Positions 1 through 7,706 of a stretch of DNA of 64,000 nt are shown here, one piece after another. The DNA comes from Bacillota bacterium (GTDB lineage Bacteria > Bacillota > Ch66 > Ch109), in the NCBI GenBank assembly GCA_013178275.1, contig JABLWZ010000001.1, forward strand, positions 186,001 through 250,000. Reading direction: 5' to 3'. Below the pieces are notes generated by a model. The model was not told where the DNA came from, made no database searches, and saw only the letters and a program-made list of their open reading frames with translations. The position numbers were made by a program, and so were the translations under genes. The first letter of the stretch is position 1; the number at the start of each line of letters is the position of its first letter.

Positions 1-6
1 ATGTTC

Positions 7-1035
7 CTACCCCGCCAGGACCTCCTTAATCGCCTGGCTGACCTGGCTCACGTGCTCGCTCCTGACCCAGTAGTGGGTGACCAGCCTGAGTATCCCGTTG
101 TCCGGGGAGTTGATCAGTATCCCCCGCTTCCGCAGGCCGTCCGCGAAAGCCTCCGGATCGACGCCGGTCCCGGACAGGTCGGCGAAGACCATGTTGATAT
201 GTATCTGTTCCAGGTTCACTTTGACCCCGGGCAGCTTCGCGATCTCCCGCCCCAGGGCCAGCGCGTTTTCGCGGTCTTCACCCACCCTGAGCCGCATCTT
301 CTCCAGGGCTATCAGACCGGCGGCCGCCAGTATCCCGGCCTGCCGCATTCCACCGCCCATTATCTTGCGGCCCCGGCGGGCGAGGTCGACGAACCCCCGG
401 GTCCCCGCCAGCATCGAGCCGACCGGGGCGCAGAGGCCCTTGGAGAGGCAGAACATCACCGAGTCGCACCGGCCGGCTATCTCCCTGGCGTCTACCTTCA
501 GGTAGTCGGCCGCGTTGAACAGGCGCGCGCCGTCCAGGTGCACCGGCAGGCCGTTCTCCCGGGCCAGCCGGTAGATGTCCGACATGTACTCCAGGGAGCC
601 CACGATGCCGTTGGAGTGGGCGTTCTCCATGCAGATCAGAGCGGTGTCGGGGTGGTGGACGTCCGGGGTCCTGATCCGAGACTTCACCGCGGCGGGTATC
701 AGCTGGCCGCTGGGATTGACCGTGGTGCGCAGGTTCACCCCCGCCAGCACGGCGGCCGCCCCGGCCTCGTGGGCCACGATATGGCAGGTCTCGTCCAGGA
801 TCACTTCGTCGCCCCGCTTGCAGTGGGTCATCAGGGCCAGTTGGTTGCCGAAGGTGCCGCTGGGGACGAACAGGGCCGCCTCTTTTCCCACCAGCTGGGC
901 CGCGTACTCCTCCAGCCGGTTGACCGTGGGGTCGTCGCCGTAAACGTCGTCCCCCACCTCGGCCCGGGCCATGGCCTCCCGCATCTCCTCGGTGGGATGG
1001 GTAACCGTGTCGCTCCTGAGGTCGATAAGATTCAT
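7..1035 (-). CDS. ltaE: Low-specificity L-threonine aldolase
   Basis: PLP-dependent fold-type I enzyme that cleaves L-threonine or L-allo-threonine to glycine and acetaldehyde in the cytoplasm. The 342-residue length is normal for the family. It opens with the family signature IDLRSDTVT (residues 4-12), has a conserved His in DETCHIVAHE (about residue 85), the cofactor-contacting HLDGAR (166-171) and the Schiff-base lysine in CLSKG (K199). It is the last gene of a minus-strand series and lies 26 bp after an aminotransferase, so the pair may handle amino acids together; this coupling is inferred from position only. The gene is complete; its stop lies at the very edge of the window. Confidence 0.93.
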   Translation of the reverse strand: MNLIDLRSDTVTHPTEEMREAMARAEVGDDVYGDDPTVNRLEEYAAQLVGKEAALFVPSGTFGNQLALMTHCKRGDEVILDETCHIVAHEAGAAAVLAGVNLRTTVNPSGQLIPAAVKSRIRTPDVHHPDTALICMENAHSNGIVGSLEYMSDIYRLARENGLPVHLDGARLFNAADYLKVDAREIAGRCDSVMFCLSKGLCAPVGSMLAGTRGFVDLARRGRKIMGGGMRQAGILAAAGLIALEKMRLRVGEDRENALALGREIAKLPGVKVNLEQIHINMVFADLSGTGVDPEAFADGLRKRGILINSPDNGILRLVTHYWVRSEHVSQVSQAIKEVLAG

Positions 1036-1061
1036 TCTCTTTCCCCTCTCCCCAAACCCGT

Positions 1062-2174
1062 CTATTTTTGCTCCAGGTACTCCCGGAACTTCTCCAGTCC
1101 CGGGCCCAGGTTCCTGCGGCCGAAGCCGATCCGGAAGTTCGACCGTCCGCTGTCGTACACCGTGCCCGGCAGCAGCAGCACCCCTTTCTTCTCCAGCAGG
1201 TCGCGGGAAAAGTCCTCGGCGCTGACCCCGCCCTTCAAGCTGGGGAAGGCGATCGGTCCGGCGACCGGCGCGCGCCAGTCGAAGACGTGCGGGTAGTCGC
1301 TGAAAAAATTATGTAAGATTCCCAGGTTGCCCCTGATGATCTCCAGGTTGCGGTCCAGTATCCGCTCCCGGTGCCTCAGTGCCAGCTGAGCCAGGAACTC
1401 GCTGGGTCCGCTGTTGCAGATGGTGGTGTAGTCCTTGAATGCCGCCAGCTTCCGCATCAGGGAGTGGTCCCTGGTCGCTATCCAGCCGATCCGCAGGCCG
1501 GCCAGTCCGAACGACTTGGACATCACCCCCAGGGAGACCGCCTTTTCATAGCAGTCGGCCGCCGCGGGCAGCCGGTCCTCGGGGCTGTACTCCAGGAAAC
1601 GGTAGACCTCGTCCGAGAACAGGTAAAGCTTGTTGGCGCGGGCGGTTTCGATCACCTGCTGCCAGCTCTCGCGGCTCATCAGGTAGCCGGTGGGGTTGTG
1701 CGGGCAGTTGATGACGATGGCCCGGGTGTTGGGCCGGATGTTCTTGTTCAGGAACTCCAGGTCCAGCTCCCAGCCGTCCTCCTCCCGGGCCTTCCACTTG
1801 CTGACCTCGCAGCCCAGGGCCTTGGCTACCGCGTGGAGTGACTGGTAGCAGGGGTAGTGCACTATGACGTGGTCGCCCGGCTCCAGCACGACGTTCATAA
1901 AGCTGAAGATGGCCTCCTCCGCCCCGGTGTGCACCAGGACATCCTCCACCCCTATTTTCCTGTACAGCCCCGCTATGGCCGCCCGCAGGCCCGGGCCACC
2001 CGGGGACTCGGTGTAGCCCAGCCAGAGGCGGTTAAACGATTCCGCGGCTCCCGGCTCCAGGTCCAGCAGTTCCTTCACCGTGAGCGATTCGCAGTCCGAC
2101 CCGCAGAGCATGTGATCGGCCCTAAACTCGTAGCGGGCAAAGTATCTCTCCAGTTTGAAAGGGGGCAACCTCAT
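1062..2174 (-). CDS. PLP-dependent class I/II aminotransferase
   Basis: 370-residue fold-type I aminotransferase. Visible motifs are CPHNPTG (157-163), SDEVY (187-191), the PLP lysine in SKSFGLAGLRIGW (K220) and the C-terminal carboxylate-binding Arg in NFRIGFG. The N-terminal part resembles the subgroup that contains capreomycidine synthase-like and other atypical aminotransferases, more than classical AspC. The substrate cannot be read from the sequence. It sits 24 bp from the pyruvate-kinase-C-like gene upstream and 26 bp from threonine aldolase downstream, consistent with co-transcription. Confidence 0.85.
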   Translation of the reverse strand: MRLPPFKLERYFARYEFRADHMLCGSDCESLTVKELLDLEPGAAESFNRLWLGYTESPGGPGLRAAIAGLYRKIGVEDVLVHTGAEEAIFSFMNVVLEPGDHVIVHYPCYQSLHAVAKALGCEVSKWKAREEDGWELDLEFLNKNIRPNTRAIVINCPHNPTGYLMSRESWQQVIETARANKLYLFSDEVYRFLEYSPEDRLPAAADCYEKAVSLGVMSKSFGLAGLRIGWIATRDHSLMRKLAAFKDYTTICNSGPSEFLAQLALRHRERILDRNLEIIRGNLGILHNFFSDYPHVFDWRAPVAGPIAFPSLKGGVSAEDFSRDLLEKKGVLLLPGTVYDSGRSNFRIGFGRRNLGPGLEKFREYLEQK

Positions 2175-2198
2175 ATAATCTCCTCCTTGAAATCGGGT

Positions 2199-2762
2199 TC
2201 AGAGGGTTTTGCGCCGGGGCATGCAGATGACCTCCCGCACCTCGGTGTTGAAGAACTGGTTGGAGTGGGCGGGCAGTACGATTACAGCGGCGTCGGAGCC
2301 CTCCGAGGTCCCGCCGATGGACACGACCTCCTCGCCGTGGGGGATCAGCCCCGCGTCCTTCGCCATGACCGCGACCTCCACGGCGACCTTTACCCCCTGG
2401 CCGAATATCCTCAGGGTCTGGGCCATGATCTCCGCCGGGTAGACCCCGCCAAACTTCATCCGAATGGCCCGGTCCACCCCCGCGAACAGGTGGGTGGTGG
2501 TCAGGACCTTGACCCCCTGCTGCCTCAGGTATTCCCTGGTCTCCTCCCCCATCTCGTCCACTCCTGGTCCATTGAACCCGACGTGATGGGTTACGCAGAC
2601 CAGGTTCAGCCCGCGCCCCAGCAGCTTGCGGCAGGTGTCCCCGCTGTTGGAGGCCACCACCAGGTGCTTGATGTTCAGCTCCGCGGCGCGCTTGACCGCC
2701 ATCTCCAGGGTATTGTCGGTATTCGACTCTCCCGGGTTGTCCCAGTACATGATTGGACCCAC
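2199..2762 (-). CDS. Stand-alone pyruvate kinase C-terminal-domain-like protein
   Basis: 187 residues matching the alpha/beta allosteric C-terminal domain of pyruvate kinase without any catalytic barrel. Visible pieces are an N-terminal helix that begins with an NT-rich segment (SNTDNTLEMAVKRAAELN), a core strand IKHLVVASNSG and a C-terminal HSNQFFNTEVREVICMPR block. Such stand-alone domains occur in Clostridia and archaea; their ligand is unknown to me. It lies between an EVE-domain gene (23 bp) and an aminotransferase (24 bp). It should not be annotated as pyruvate kinase, since no active-site domain is present. Confidence 0.75.
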   Translation of the reverse strand: MGPIMYWDNPGESNTDNTLEMAVKRAAELNIKHLVVASNSGDTCRKLLGRGLNLVCVTHHVGFNGPGVDEMGEETREYLRQQGVKVLTTTHLFAGVDRAIRMKFGGVYPAEIMAQTLRIFGQGVKVAVEVAVMAKDAGLIPHGEEVVSIGGTSEGSDAAVIVLPAHSNQFFNTEVREVICMPRRKTL

Positions 2763-2785
2763 CTTTCAATCCTCGATATCATTAT

Positions 2786-3202
2786 CTATACCGTGTCTCC
2801 CCACTGGATTAACGCCTCCCACTGCTCGCGGCTGACCGGGACCACGGACAGCCGGGGCAGCCGCACCAGCTCCCACCCGGGGAAGCGTCCGCTGGCCTTG
2901 ATCGAGGCCAGGCTCACCGGTTTTATCTTCCTGACCGGCGATATCTTCACGACCAGACGCCGGGGGTCGTGCAGAACGGGATCGGGAAAAGGCTCACTGG
3001 TGACCCGGCCCAGACCGACCGCCGCCTTCTCCTTCCCGGTGTGGTAGATGATCACCTGGTCGCCCGGCCGCATCCGCGAGAGGTTTTTCAGGGCAGTGGG
3101 GTTCTTCACCCCGTCCCACACGCTTTCCCCCTCCTTGACCAGGTCGTCCCAGGAAAACTCATCCGGCTCGGTCTTCAAAAGCCAGTAGTGGTTTAGCTTC
3201 AT
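2786..3202 (-). CDS. EVE domain-containing protein
   Basis: 138-residue protein that is essentially a single EVE domain (PUA-like fold, related to YTH domains). The typical opening YWLLKTEPDEFSWDDL (residues 6-21), the WDGVKNPTALKNL block and the GDQVIIYHTGKEKAAVGLG strand pair are present. EVE proteins are thought to bind modified bases in DNA or RNA. Here the gene follows the TlpA-like selenoprotein by only 9 bp and precedes the pyruvate-kinase-C-like gene. No restriction or defence partner is visible nearby, so a housekeeping nucleic-acid role is as likely as defence. Confidence 0.85.
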   Translation of the reverse strand: MKLNHYWLLKTEPDEFSWDDLVKEGESVWDGVKNPTALKNLSRMRPGDQVIIYHTGKEKAAVGLGRVTSEPFPDPVLHDPRRLVVKISPVRKIKPVSLASIKASGRFPGWELVRLPRLSVVPVSREQWEALIQWGDTV

Positions 3203-3211
3203 TGTTCCTTC

Positions 3212-3937
3212 CTACTTCGAGAGATTATCGATTTGAGACTGCAGCTTCTGCATACCGCCATCATCGTCCCAGCCCACGGAGGGATAGCGCAGCACCCCCT
3301 GGCGGTCTGCCAGGAAACTCGCGGGTATCCCGTAAACCTCGTACTTTTCGAACACCCTTCCGTCACTGTCTAAAAGCACGGTGGCCTCCACGGGTTTCTC
3401 CGCGAAGAACTGGTTGGTCGCTGATTCGCTGTCGCTGGTCACGATGACGATCTCTATCCCCTGCTGTCTCCACTCCCCGGCCTTCTGCCGCAACTGCAGC
3501 ATCTCCCTGACGCAGGGGCCTCAGCCGGTGGAGAAGAACAGGAGGTAGACCGTCTTACCCGAGAACGCCGTCGGGAAACTGACGCTTTGCCCGCCGCGGT
3601 CCGCCAGGGTGAAGGACGGCAGGACCGAGCCGACCCTGGGCGGTCCGGAGGTCACCGGGGGAGCCTCCCCGGGCTGATTCGTCTGCGGACTGGCCGCCTG
3701 CGACGGCTGCTTGATCGACTCGCTGGTTTTGCCCGCGGGTTGATCCGCGGCCGGCTTACCAGTCTGGCTGTTATCCGCCGGGGAAGGGGTCTGGCTGGTT
3801 GTGCCGCTGCTGTTGGCTGGAGGGTTGTTCCCGCCGGGCGGTTTGCCGCCCGGGTTCTGGGTCGTCCCACAGCCGCTGGCGGCCATAGTGAACAATACCA
3901 CCAGGACCGCCAGGATCAAGCGCCGGTGTTTTCTCAT
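3212..3937 (-). CDS. TlpA-like thiol-disulfide lipoprotein with in-frame UGA (selenocysteine) at the active site
   Basis: Translation runs through an in-frame TGA at 3523-3521. The active site then reads STG-U-GPCVRE, a UxxC version of the thioredoxin CGPC motif, at residue 139 of about 241. Start ATG at 3937 follows a strong AGGAGGG site. Residues 1-22 form a signal peptide ending ASGC, a probable lipobox. A long Pro/Ser/Thr/Gln-rich linker (about 25-110) precedes the redoxin domain. After the UGA the fold continues (WRQQGIEIVIVT, DGRVFEKYEVYGIPASFL with cis-Pro, LRYPSVGW), so this is not a decayed gene. It lies directly downstream of a membrane 4Fe-4S protein and a CD1871A-type protein, a known Bacillota neighbourhood. 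Role inferred: extracytoplasmic thiol-disulfide exchange fed by the Fe-S protein. Confidence 0.85.
3473..3523 (-). promoter_or_regulatory. Candidate bacterial SECIS element behind the UGA codon
   Basis: Right after the UGA (3523-3521) the mRNA can fold into a stem-loop: CCCC at 3518-3515 pairs with GGGG at 3478-3475, and inside it CTGC at 3499-3496 pairs with GCAG at 3488-3485, with the loop AGTTGCG at 3495-3489. The apical loop lies about 26-32 nt past the UGA, where SelB-binding loops are usually found, and carries a GU. A competing small hairpin CCCTG-cgt-CAGGG also exists. Folding was done by eye. Confidence 0.5.
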
Positions 3938-3974
3938 GTTCTCCCTCCTGTGCTGTATGGATGACATCCTTATT

Positions 3975-4817
3975 TTAACACTTAATCGACCTCTGACCAA
4001 AGCTCCCGAAGGTCCAGGACAGCGCCCGTTCGGGACACGAACCGACACACTTCAGGCAGCGGACACACTCGGGGCTGTCGGGTTTCTCCCAGATCTCTAT
4101 CCGGGCCGGGCAGATCCGCTTACAGGCACCGCACCCGCTGCAGCTTTCCTGGTCGACCCGCATCTGGAACAGGCTTATCCGGTTGCAGAGCGCGTAAAAC
4201 GCCCCCAGGGGGCAGGCGACCCGGCAGAACGGCCTCCAGGTGACCACCATCGCGATCAGGAACACCGCCAGGACGGACACCTTCCACAGGAACAGGCTCC
4301 CCGCCAGGGACCGCAGCGATCCGTTCAGCAGCAGCAGGGGTAACCCAGCCTCCAGGGTGCCCGCCGGGCAGAGGTACTTGCAGAAGTAAGGCGCCGCGAT
4401 CCCCGTCTCCGCCTCTACCAGCACCAGCGGTAGCAGCACGGTCAGGAGCAGTACCAGGTACTTCAGCCAGAGCAGGGGCCGGAATATCTGCAGCTTGAAC
4501 CGGGTCGCTTTCGCCACCAGCTCCTGGAACCACCCGAAGGGACAGAGCCAGCCGCAGATAAACCTCCCGCCAAGCGCCCCGAACGCCGCCACGATCCCGG
4601 CTACGTACAGGGATACGCGCTGGGTCGTCACGGCCAGGGACTGGATCGACCCCACCGGGCACGCCCCCAGCGCCCCGGGACAGGAGTAGCAGTTCAGGAA
4701 CGGCACGCACGCCTGCTTCAGTCCTCCCTGGTAGATGCCGCCTTTTAGGAAACCCGGCAGGTAGATGTTGGAGAGTACCGCCGACGCGAGCTGAACCCAG
4801 CTCCGTATCTCAGCCAT
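3975..4817 (-). CDS. Membrane 4Fe-4S binding protein (NosR/NirI/NapH-like)
   Basis: 280-residue polytopic membrane protein with about five hydrophobic segments. It carries the NapH/NosR-type cysteine motifs CGWLCPFGWFQEL and CRVACPLGAFYAL next to membrane helices, extra Cys pairs near the N terminus (NCYSCPGALGACPVG) and in FCKYLCP, and a C-terminal di-cluster ferredoxin domain (CSGCGACKRICP and CVRCLKCVGSCP). Such proteins pass electrons across the membrane. It lies 13 bp after the CD1871A-like gene and 37 bp before the Sec-containing TlpA lipoprotein, so the plausible role is delivering reducing power to that extracytoplasmic redoxin; this is inference from context. Confidence 0.85.
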   Translation of the reverse strand: MAEIRSWVQLASAVLSNIYLPGFLKGGIYQGGLKQACVPFLNCYSCPGALGACPVGSIQSLAVTTQRVSLYVAGIVAAFGALGGRFICGWLCPFGWFQELVAKATRFKLQIFRPLLWLKYLVLLLTVLLPLVLVEAETGIAAPYFCKYLCPAGTLEAGLPLLLLNGSLRSLAGSLFLWKVSVLAVFLIAMVVTWRPFCRVACPLGAFYALCNRISLFQMRVDQESCSGCGACKRICPARIEIWEKPDSPECVRCLKCVGSCPERALSWTFGSFGQRSIKC

Positions 4818-4830
4818 GCCGCACCTCCAT

Positions 4831-4983
4831 CTATCCTATGCCTATGCACTCAAGGCAGACCCGGACCGCCTTGTGCAGCACCTGGATGGACTCTCCCGCC
4901 GAGAAACCTGCGATTATCATCGTTATCCCCAGCAGCAGCAGGGTGACCCCGGCCGCCGGTCTGCGAATGATTCTTCTTTTGAT
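4831..4983 (-). CDS. CD1871A-family small membrane CXXC protein, apparent AUC start
   Basis: About 50 residues: a basic N terminus (KRRIIRRP), one transmembrane helix (GVTLLLLGITMIIAGFSAG) and the conserved tail VCLECIGIG with its CXXC motif. The family is about this size and is found beside the 4Fe-4S/TlpA pair, as here. No ATG, GTG or TTG lies at the expected start. A GGGGG tract stands 7 nt before an in-frame ATC (4983-4981), which I take as a near-cognate start. The only alternative is ATG at 5067 or 5064, giving a 28-residue extension with a poor ribosome site that looks like untranslated leader. Confidence 0.6.
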   Translation of the reverse strand: MKRRIIRRPAAGVTLLLLGITMIIAGFSAGESIQVLHKAVRVCLECIGIG

Positions 4984-5083
4984 GTTATTACCCCCTGGCT
5001 CGAATTTTGTAGATTCAGTTACTATTGTACCGCAACCGGGTCCTTTTGGGGGCCTATATATCATCATCCCAGGAATTGCCTAA

Positions 5084-5120
5084 ATAATGTTAAGGAGACT
5101 GGCCTATCGGGCCAGCCTCC
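5084..5120 (-). terminator. Hairpin after the 4Fe-4S gene
   Basis: GGAGGCTGGCC and GGCCAGTCTCC (minus strand, 5120-5110 and 5104-5094) form an 11-bp stem with one wobble pair and a CGATA loop. The following tract is only moderately T-rich, so this is a weak or leaky terminator between the 5137-6231 gene and the redox cassette. Confidence 0.5.
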
Positions 5121-5136
5121 CGATTCCCTTTTGCCG

Positions 5137-6231
5137 TTACGCGCGGTTCTTCTCCTTCATCATGCGGGACATCTGCTCGGCCTTGGTAGCCGGTGGATGG
5201 TGCAGGACAGCGCGGCGCTTCATCGCCAGGGCATCGGTGGGACAGGAGGCCGCGCAGGCGCCGCAGCCCAGGCAGAGGTCCGCTTTAATCACCGCCGTGT
5301 CTTCCCGCATCTCGATGGCGCCCACCTGACAGCTGTCGGCGCAGACCCCGCACCCCGCACAGAGGTCCGGGTCCAGGGCCGGGATAAAGTTGCTGGGGTG
5401 AGCCGCCAGGAGGCCGGTCTCCCTCGTGGTCCTCAGGACTTCGCAGCAGCAGCCGCAGCAGTGGCAGATATAAATGTGCTGATCCAGCACGTTGTCGCCG
5501 AGGTGGACCAGGCCCTCCTTTTCGGTCTGATCCAGCACCCGCAGCAGCTCGTCCACCGAGGCCGGGCGCCCCATTCCTCGCTTAACCAGCCACTGCGCCG
5601 GGCTGCCCAGGGTGGTGCAGACCTCCAGCGGCGCGCCGCAGGCCTTGCCCAGGTGCCGGGCCTTGTGGCGGCAGGAACACATGGATAATGCCCCCCCGCC
5701 CGAGCGGCGGATGATCTCCGAGGCCCGCTCGTAGTCCAGCACCTCGGTTTCCACCACCGCGGGGATGAGCTTTTCGTAGACCAGGGTCTTGAAGAGCTGG
5801 GTATCCCGGCCGAAAAACTCCTCCCGCACCTGATCGTATTTAAAGTAGGACTCGAAAAGCTCGGCCAGTTCTTTCATGTCCACCTCTTCGCGGGCCCGCA
5901 TGAAGGTGTACTCGAAGAAGCCGATAACCATGGGAGCTAAAACGTATAAAGCCCCTCCCCGCCGGGAGAAGTCCATTATAAGTCCTTTATCCGCCATCTG
6001 GTCCAGGATCGAGTCCAGCCGGCCGGCCTCGATACCGGTAACCTCCGCCGCCTTTTCGAGGGTTACGGGTCTCATCGGCATCCGGCTGCCCACCGCCGCC
6101 TCGGTCTCGGTGTACAGCCTGAAGAGCACTTCCATCAGGACGTCGTTGACCGGCGCCCCCAGCGGGTTTCGGTTCAGCCTCTCCGCCAGGGCCAGGTAGA
6201 CCTCCCGCCTGGAGTTGACCCCATGTCCCAA
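5137..6231 (-). CDS. 4Fe-4S ferredoxin-domain protein with N-terminal winged-helix-like region
   Basis: 364 residues. The first part (about 1-110) is helical and looks like a winged helix (LEKAAEVTGIEAGRLDSILDQMADKGLI). The middle holds Cys clusters CSCRHKARHLGKAC and CHCCGCCC. The C-terminal domain has two classic [4Fe-4S] motifs, CAGCGVCADSC and CLGCGACAASCP. Start is TTG at 6231 behind GGAGGAG with 8-nt spacing. The family is common in Clostridia as a ferredoxin-type electron carrier of unknown partner. It follows the small membrane gene by 19 bp. Whether the N-terminal region binds DNA or protein is unknown. Confidence 0.75.
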   Translation of the reverse strand: MGHGVNSRREVYLALAERLNRNPLGAPVNDVLMEVLFRLYTETEAAVGSRMPMRPVTLEKAAEVTGIEAGRLDSILDQMADKGLIMDFSRRGGALYVLAPMVIGFFEYTFMRAREEVDMKELAELFESYFKYDQVREEFFGRDTQLFKTLVYEKLIPAVVETEVLDYERASEIIRRSGGGALSMCSCRHKARHLGKACGAPLEVCTTLGSPAQWLVKRGMGRPASVDELLRVLDQTEKEGLVHLGDNVLDQHIYICHCCGCCCEVLRTTRETGLLAAHPSNFIPALDPDLCAGCGVCADSCQVGAIEMREDTAVIKADLCLGCGACAASCPTDALAMKRRAVLHHPPATKAEQMSRMMKEKNRA

Positions 6232-6250
6232 TACTATCTCCTCCCCCTTT

Positions 6251-6589
6251 TCACTTCTCCTTTACCGCCAGGCTGACGATGAAACTGCAGATGGAGAGTA
6301 TCAGCGCAGCGATGATCGCGGTCCCGAACCCCGTGATCTCGAACCCGCGCACCAGTGCGCTGGTGATCCAGAGCATCAGTCCGTTTACCACCAGGGTGAA
6401 CAGGCCCAGGGTCAGCAGGTTGATCGGGAGGGTCAGGAGGAGTACGACCGGCCTGATGGCCGCGTTTGCGATTCCCAGGACGACCGACCCAAAAACCGCT
6501 CCCCCGAAGGTGACGTTGAACCCGCTCACCAGGTTGGCGGTGATCAAGATGCACAGTATGTTCAGGCCCCACCTTAACATCAAGCCCAT
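6251..6589 (-). CDS. PF04020-type four-helix small membrane protein (phage holin superfamily IV-like)
   Basis: 112 residues with four hydrophobic helices and the family pattern of a polar NAAIRPVVLLLTLPIN segment between helices 2 and 3. Proteins of this type are named for similarity to a mycobacteriophage holin but are chromosomal and widespread. ATG at 6589 is preceded by AAGGGG at 9 nt, better than the GTG at 6607 that overlaps the ribosome site. It is the first gene of a pair with the downstream 4Fe-4S protein (19-bp gap). No phage genes are nearby, so a lysis role is unlikely. Confidence 0.8.
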   Translation of the reverse strand: MGLMLRWGLNILCILITANLVSGFNVTFGGAVFGSVVLGIANAAIRPVVLLLTLPINLLTLGLFTLVVNGLMLWITSALVRGFEITGFGTAIIAALILSICSFIVSLAVKEK

Positions 6590-6690
6590 CTTTATGCACC
6601 CCTTCACAATTTTTTCCTTTGTCTATTCTAATGATTCTATGACAGAGAAAATAACTCCTCCGGGGCCGGAAATCAAACTTTGGTCCTAAG

Positions 6691-6729
6691 AAAAACGCTT
6701 CCGCTTTAACCCTATGGTCCGGCGGAAGC
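6691..6729 (-). terminator. Rho-independent terminator after the C-GCAxxG-C-C gene
   Basis: Minus-strand stem GCTTCCGC / GCGGAAGC (6729-6722 with 6704-6697) followed by GTTTTTCTT. It ends transcription of the gene at 6807-7262. Confidence 0.8.
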
Positions 6730-6806
6730 TCGAAGTATCAAATGCAAAAGAACTGATTGAGGGTAAAAACCGCGGGGTCGATTTTCTGTTTCAGGTTTTT
6801 TTCGGC

Positions 6807-7262
6807 TCAGGACAGCCGCTGCAGCAGCCAGCCGCAGACGTCCCGCACCATCGGAACGCAGATCGTATTTCTCTCGTTGGCCCTGAACTGCTCGTGCTCA
6901 GCGTGGTTATTAAAGTCCAGCCCGACGATCTCCCGGCAGTTGGTGGACCGGTTCTTGCTCGCGAAGTAGTCTATCAGCTCGCCTCCCAGGCTGTACGCGG
7001 GATCGGATTTTTCCTTCCCGCTGTCGCGCCCTTTTATCAGCCCGATCGACATCAACCCCCCGGACAGCGCCCCGCAGGTCATCTGCCTGCGGCTCATTCC
7101 GCCGCCGAAGGCGGTGGCGATCCTGGGCACCGGCGGGTCTTCTATGCCGTAGTGTTTGGCGATGGACAGCAGCACCGATTCGGCGCAGTTAAACCCGGAG
7201 TTGAACAGCTTTTCAGCGCTGTCGATTGTTGCTTCGATGCTCGGCTTCCCCTTTTCGGTCAT
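6807..7262 (-). CDS. C-GCAxxG-C-C family redox-type protein
   Basis: About 151 residues with the family cysteine pattern: NCAES near residue 30, MTCGALSGG in the middle, NCREIVG and a C-terminal Cys in RDVCGWLLQ. The family is linked to electron-transfer or metal-reduction contexts in anaerobes; the exact reaction is unknown. ATG 7262 follows AAGGGGG at 7 nt; a TTG at 7280 would overlap that site and coincide with the predicted transcription start. It has its own sigma-A promoter (7287-7315) and terminator, so it is probably monocistronic. Confidence 0.85.
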   Translation of the reverse strand: MTEKGKPSIEATIDSAEKLFNSGFNCAESVLLSIAKHYGIEDPPVPRIATAFGGGMSRRQMTCGALSGGLMSIGLIKGRDSGKEKSDPAYSLGGELIDYFASKNRSTNCREIVGLDFNNHAEHEQFRANERNTICVPMVRDVCGWLLQRLS

Positions 7263-7286
7263 TTTTTTCGCCCCCTTCAAGGAATA

Positions 7287-7315
7287 ATGATAGCCCAGCG
7301 CCGCGATATAATCAA
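7287..7315 (-). promoter_or_regulatory. Sigma-A promoter for the C-GCAxxG-C-C gene
   Basis: Minus strand: -35 TTGATT (7315-7310), 17-nt spacer, -10 TATCAT (7292-7287). The implied transcript starts near 7280, leaving a short leader before the ATG at 7262. Confidence 0.65.
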
Positions 7316-7336
7316 TAAAAGAGGGTTTTCCGGGCA

Positions 7337-7364
7337 GAAAAAACAGACCTGGAGGCAGGTCTGT
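7337..7364 (-). terminator. Terminator after the first sigma-54-linked small membrane gene
   Basis: Minus strand ACAGACCT-gcctcc-AGGTCTGT (8-bp perfect stem) followed by six T residues, 39 bp beyond the stop at 7403. Confidence 0.85.
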
Positions 7365-7402
7365 TCGATCTCTTTATATTTTCGAGGGTATGGGTCTTAC
7401 GC

Positions 7403-7651
7403 TTAGGCTACGTACCGCTTTCTCAGGAGCCCGAACAGCTCGCGGTCCTTGGTCCGGTTGCGGGAGTCGCGATGCTGGTCCTGCATGACGGTCTCCAGCT
7501 CGAACATACGGTAGTTCTCCAGGCGCTTCCTCTTCTCCCTTATCGCGCGTCTCTCTACGGCCTTGGTAACCAGGTACACCCCGGTGAAGAAACATATCTT
7601 CGCTACCACATAAAACGCTATCAGTACCCAGAAAAGTTTTAGTGTGACCAT
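7403..7651 (-). CDS. Small membrane/coiled-coil protein A under sigma-54 control
   Basis: 82 residues; I do not recognise a named family. One N-terminal transmembrane helix (LFWVLIAFYVVAKICFFTGVYLV) is followed by a basic, charged helix (AVERRAIREKRKRLENYR) that looks coiled-coil-like, and a tail ending KDRELFGLLRKRYVA. It is a clear paralogue of the protein at 8131-8388: both share the FYxxxKIxFFxxVYLVTKxxERRA core and the KDxExFG...RxxA end. ATG 7651 lies 8 nt after AGGAGG. A near-perfect sigma-54 promoter (7707-7721) is 56 bp upstream and a strong terminator follows, so it is a single-gene transcript. Confidence 0.8.
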   Translation of the reverse strand: MVTLKLFWVLIAFYVVAKICFFTGVYLVTKAVERRAIREKRKRLENYRMFELETVMQDQHRDSRNRTKDRELFGLLRKRYVA

Positions 7652-7706
7652 AACCCATACCTCCTCTTGCTTTTTTACCCTCGGTCCCATTTGCCATCAA
7701 TAATAC

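Noticed and set aside
1-1296. Long plus-strand open frame across the start of the window
   Set aside because: It is antisense to the threonine aldolase and aminotransferase genes, is Pro/Arg/Gly/His-biased as expected for a shadow frame in GC-rich DNA, and has no ribosome site.
6251-6589. Holin-like protein as a sign of a prophage
   Set aside because: PF04020-type proteins are ordinary chromosomal genes; no other phage gene is near.
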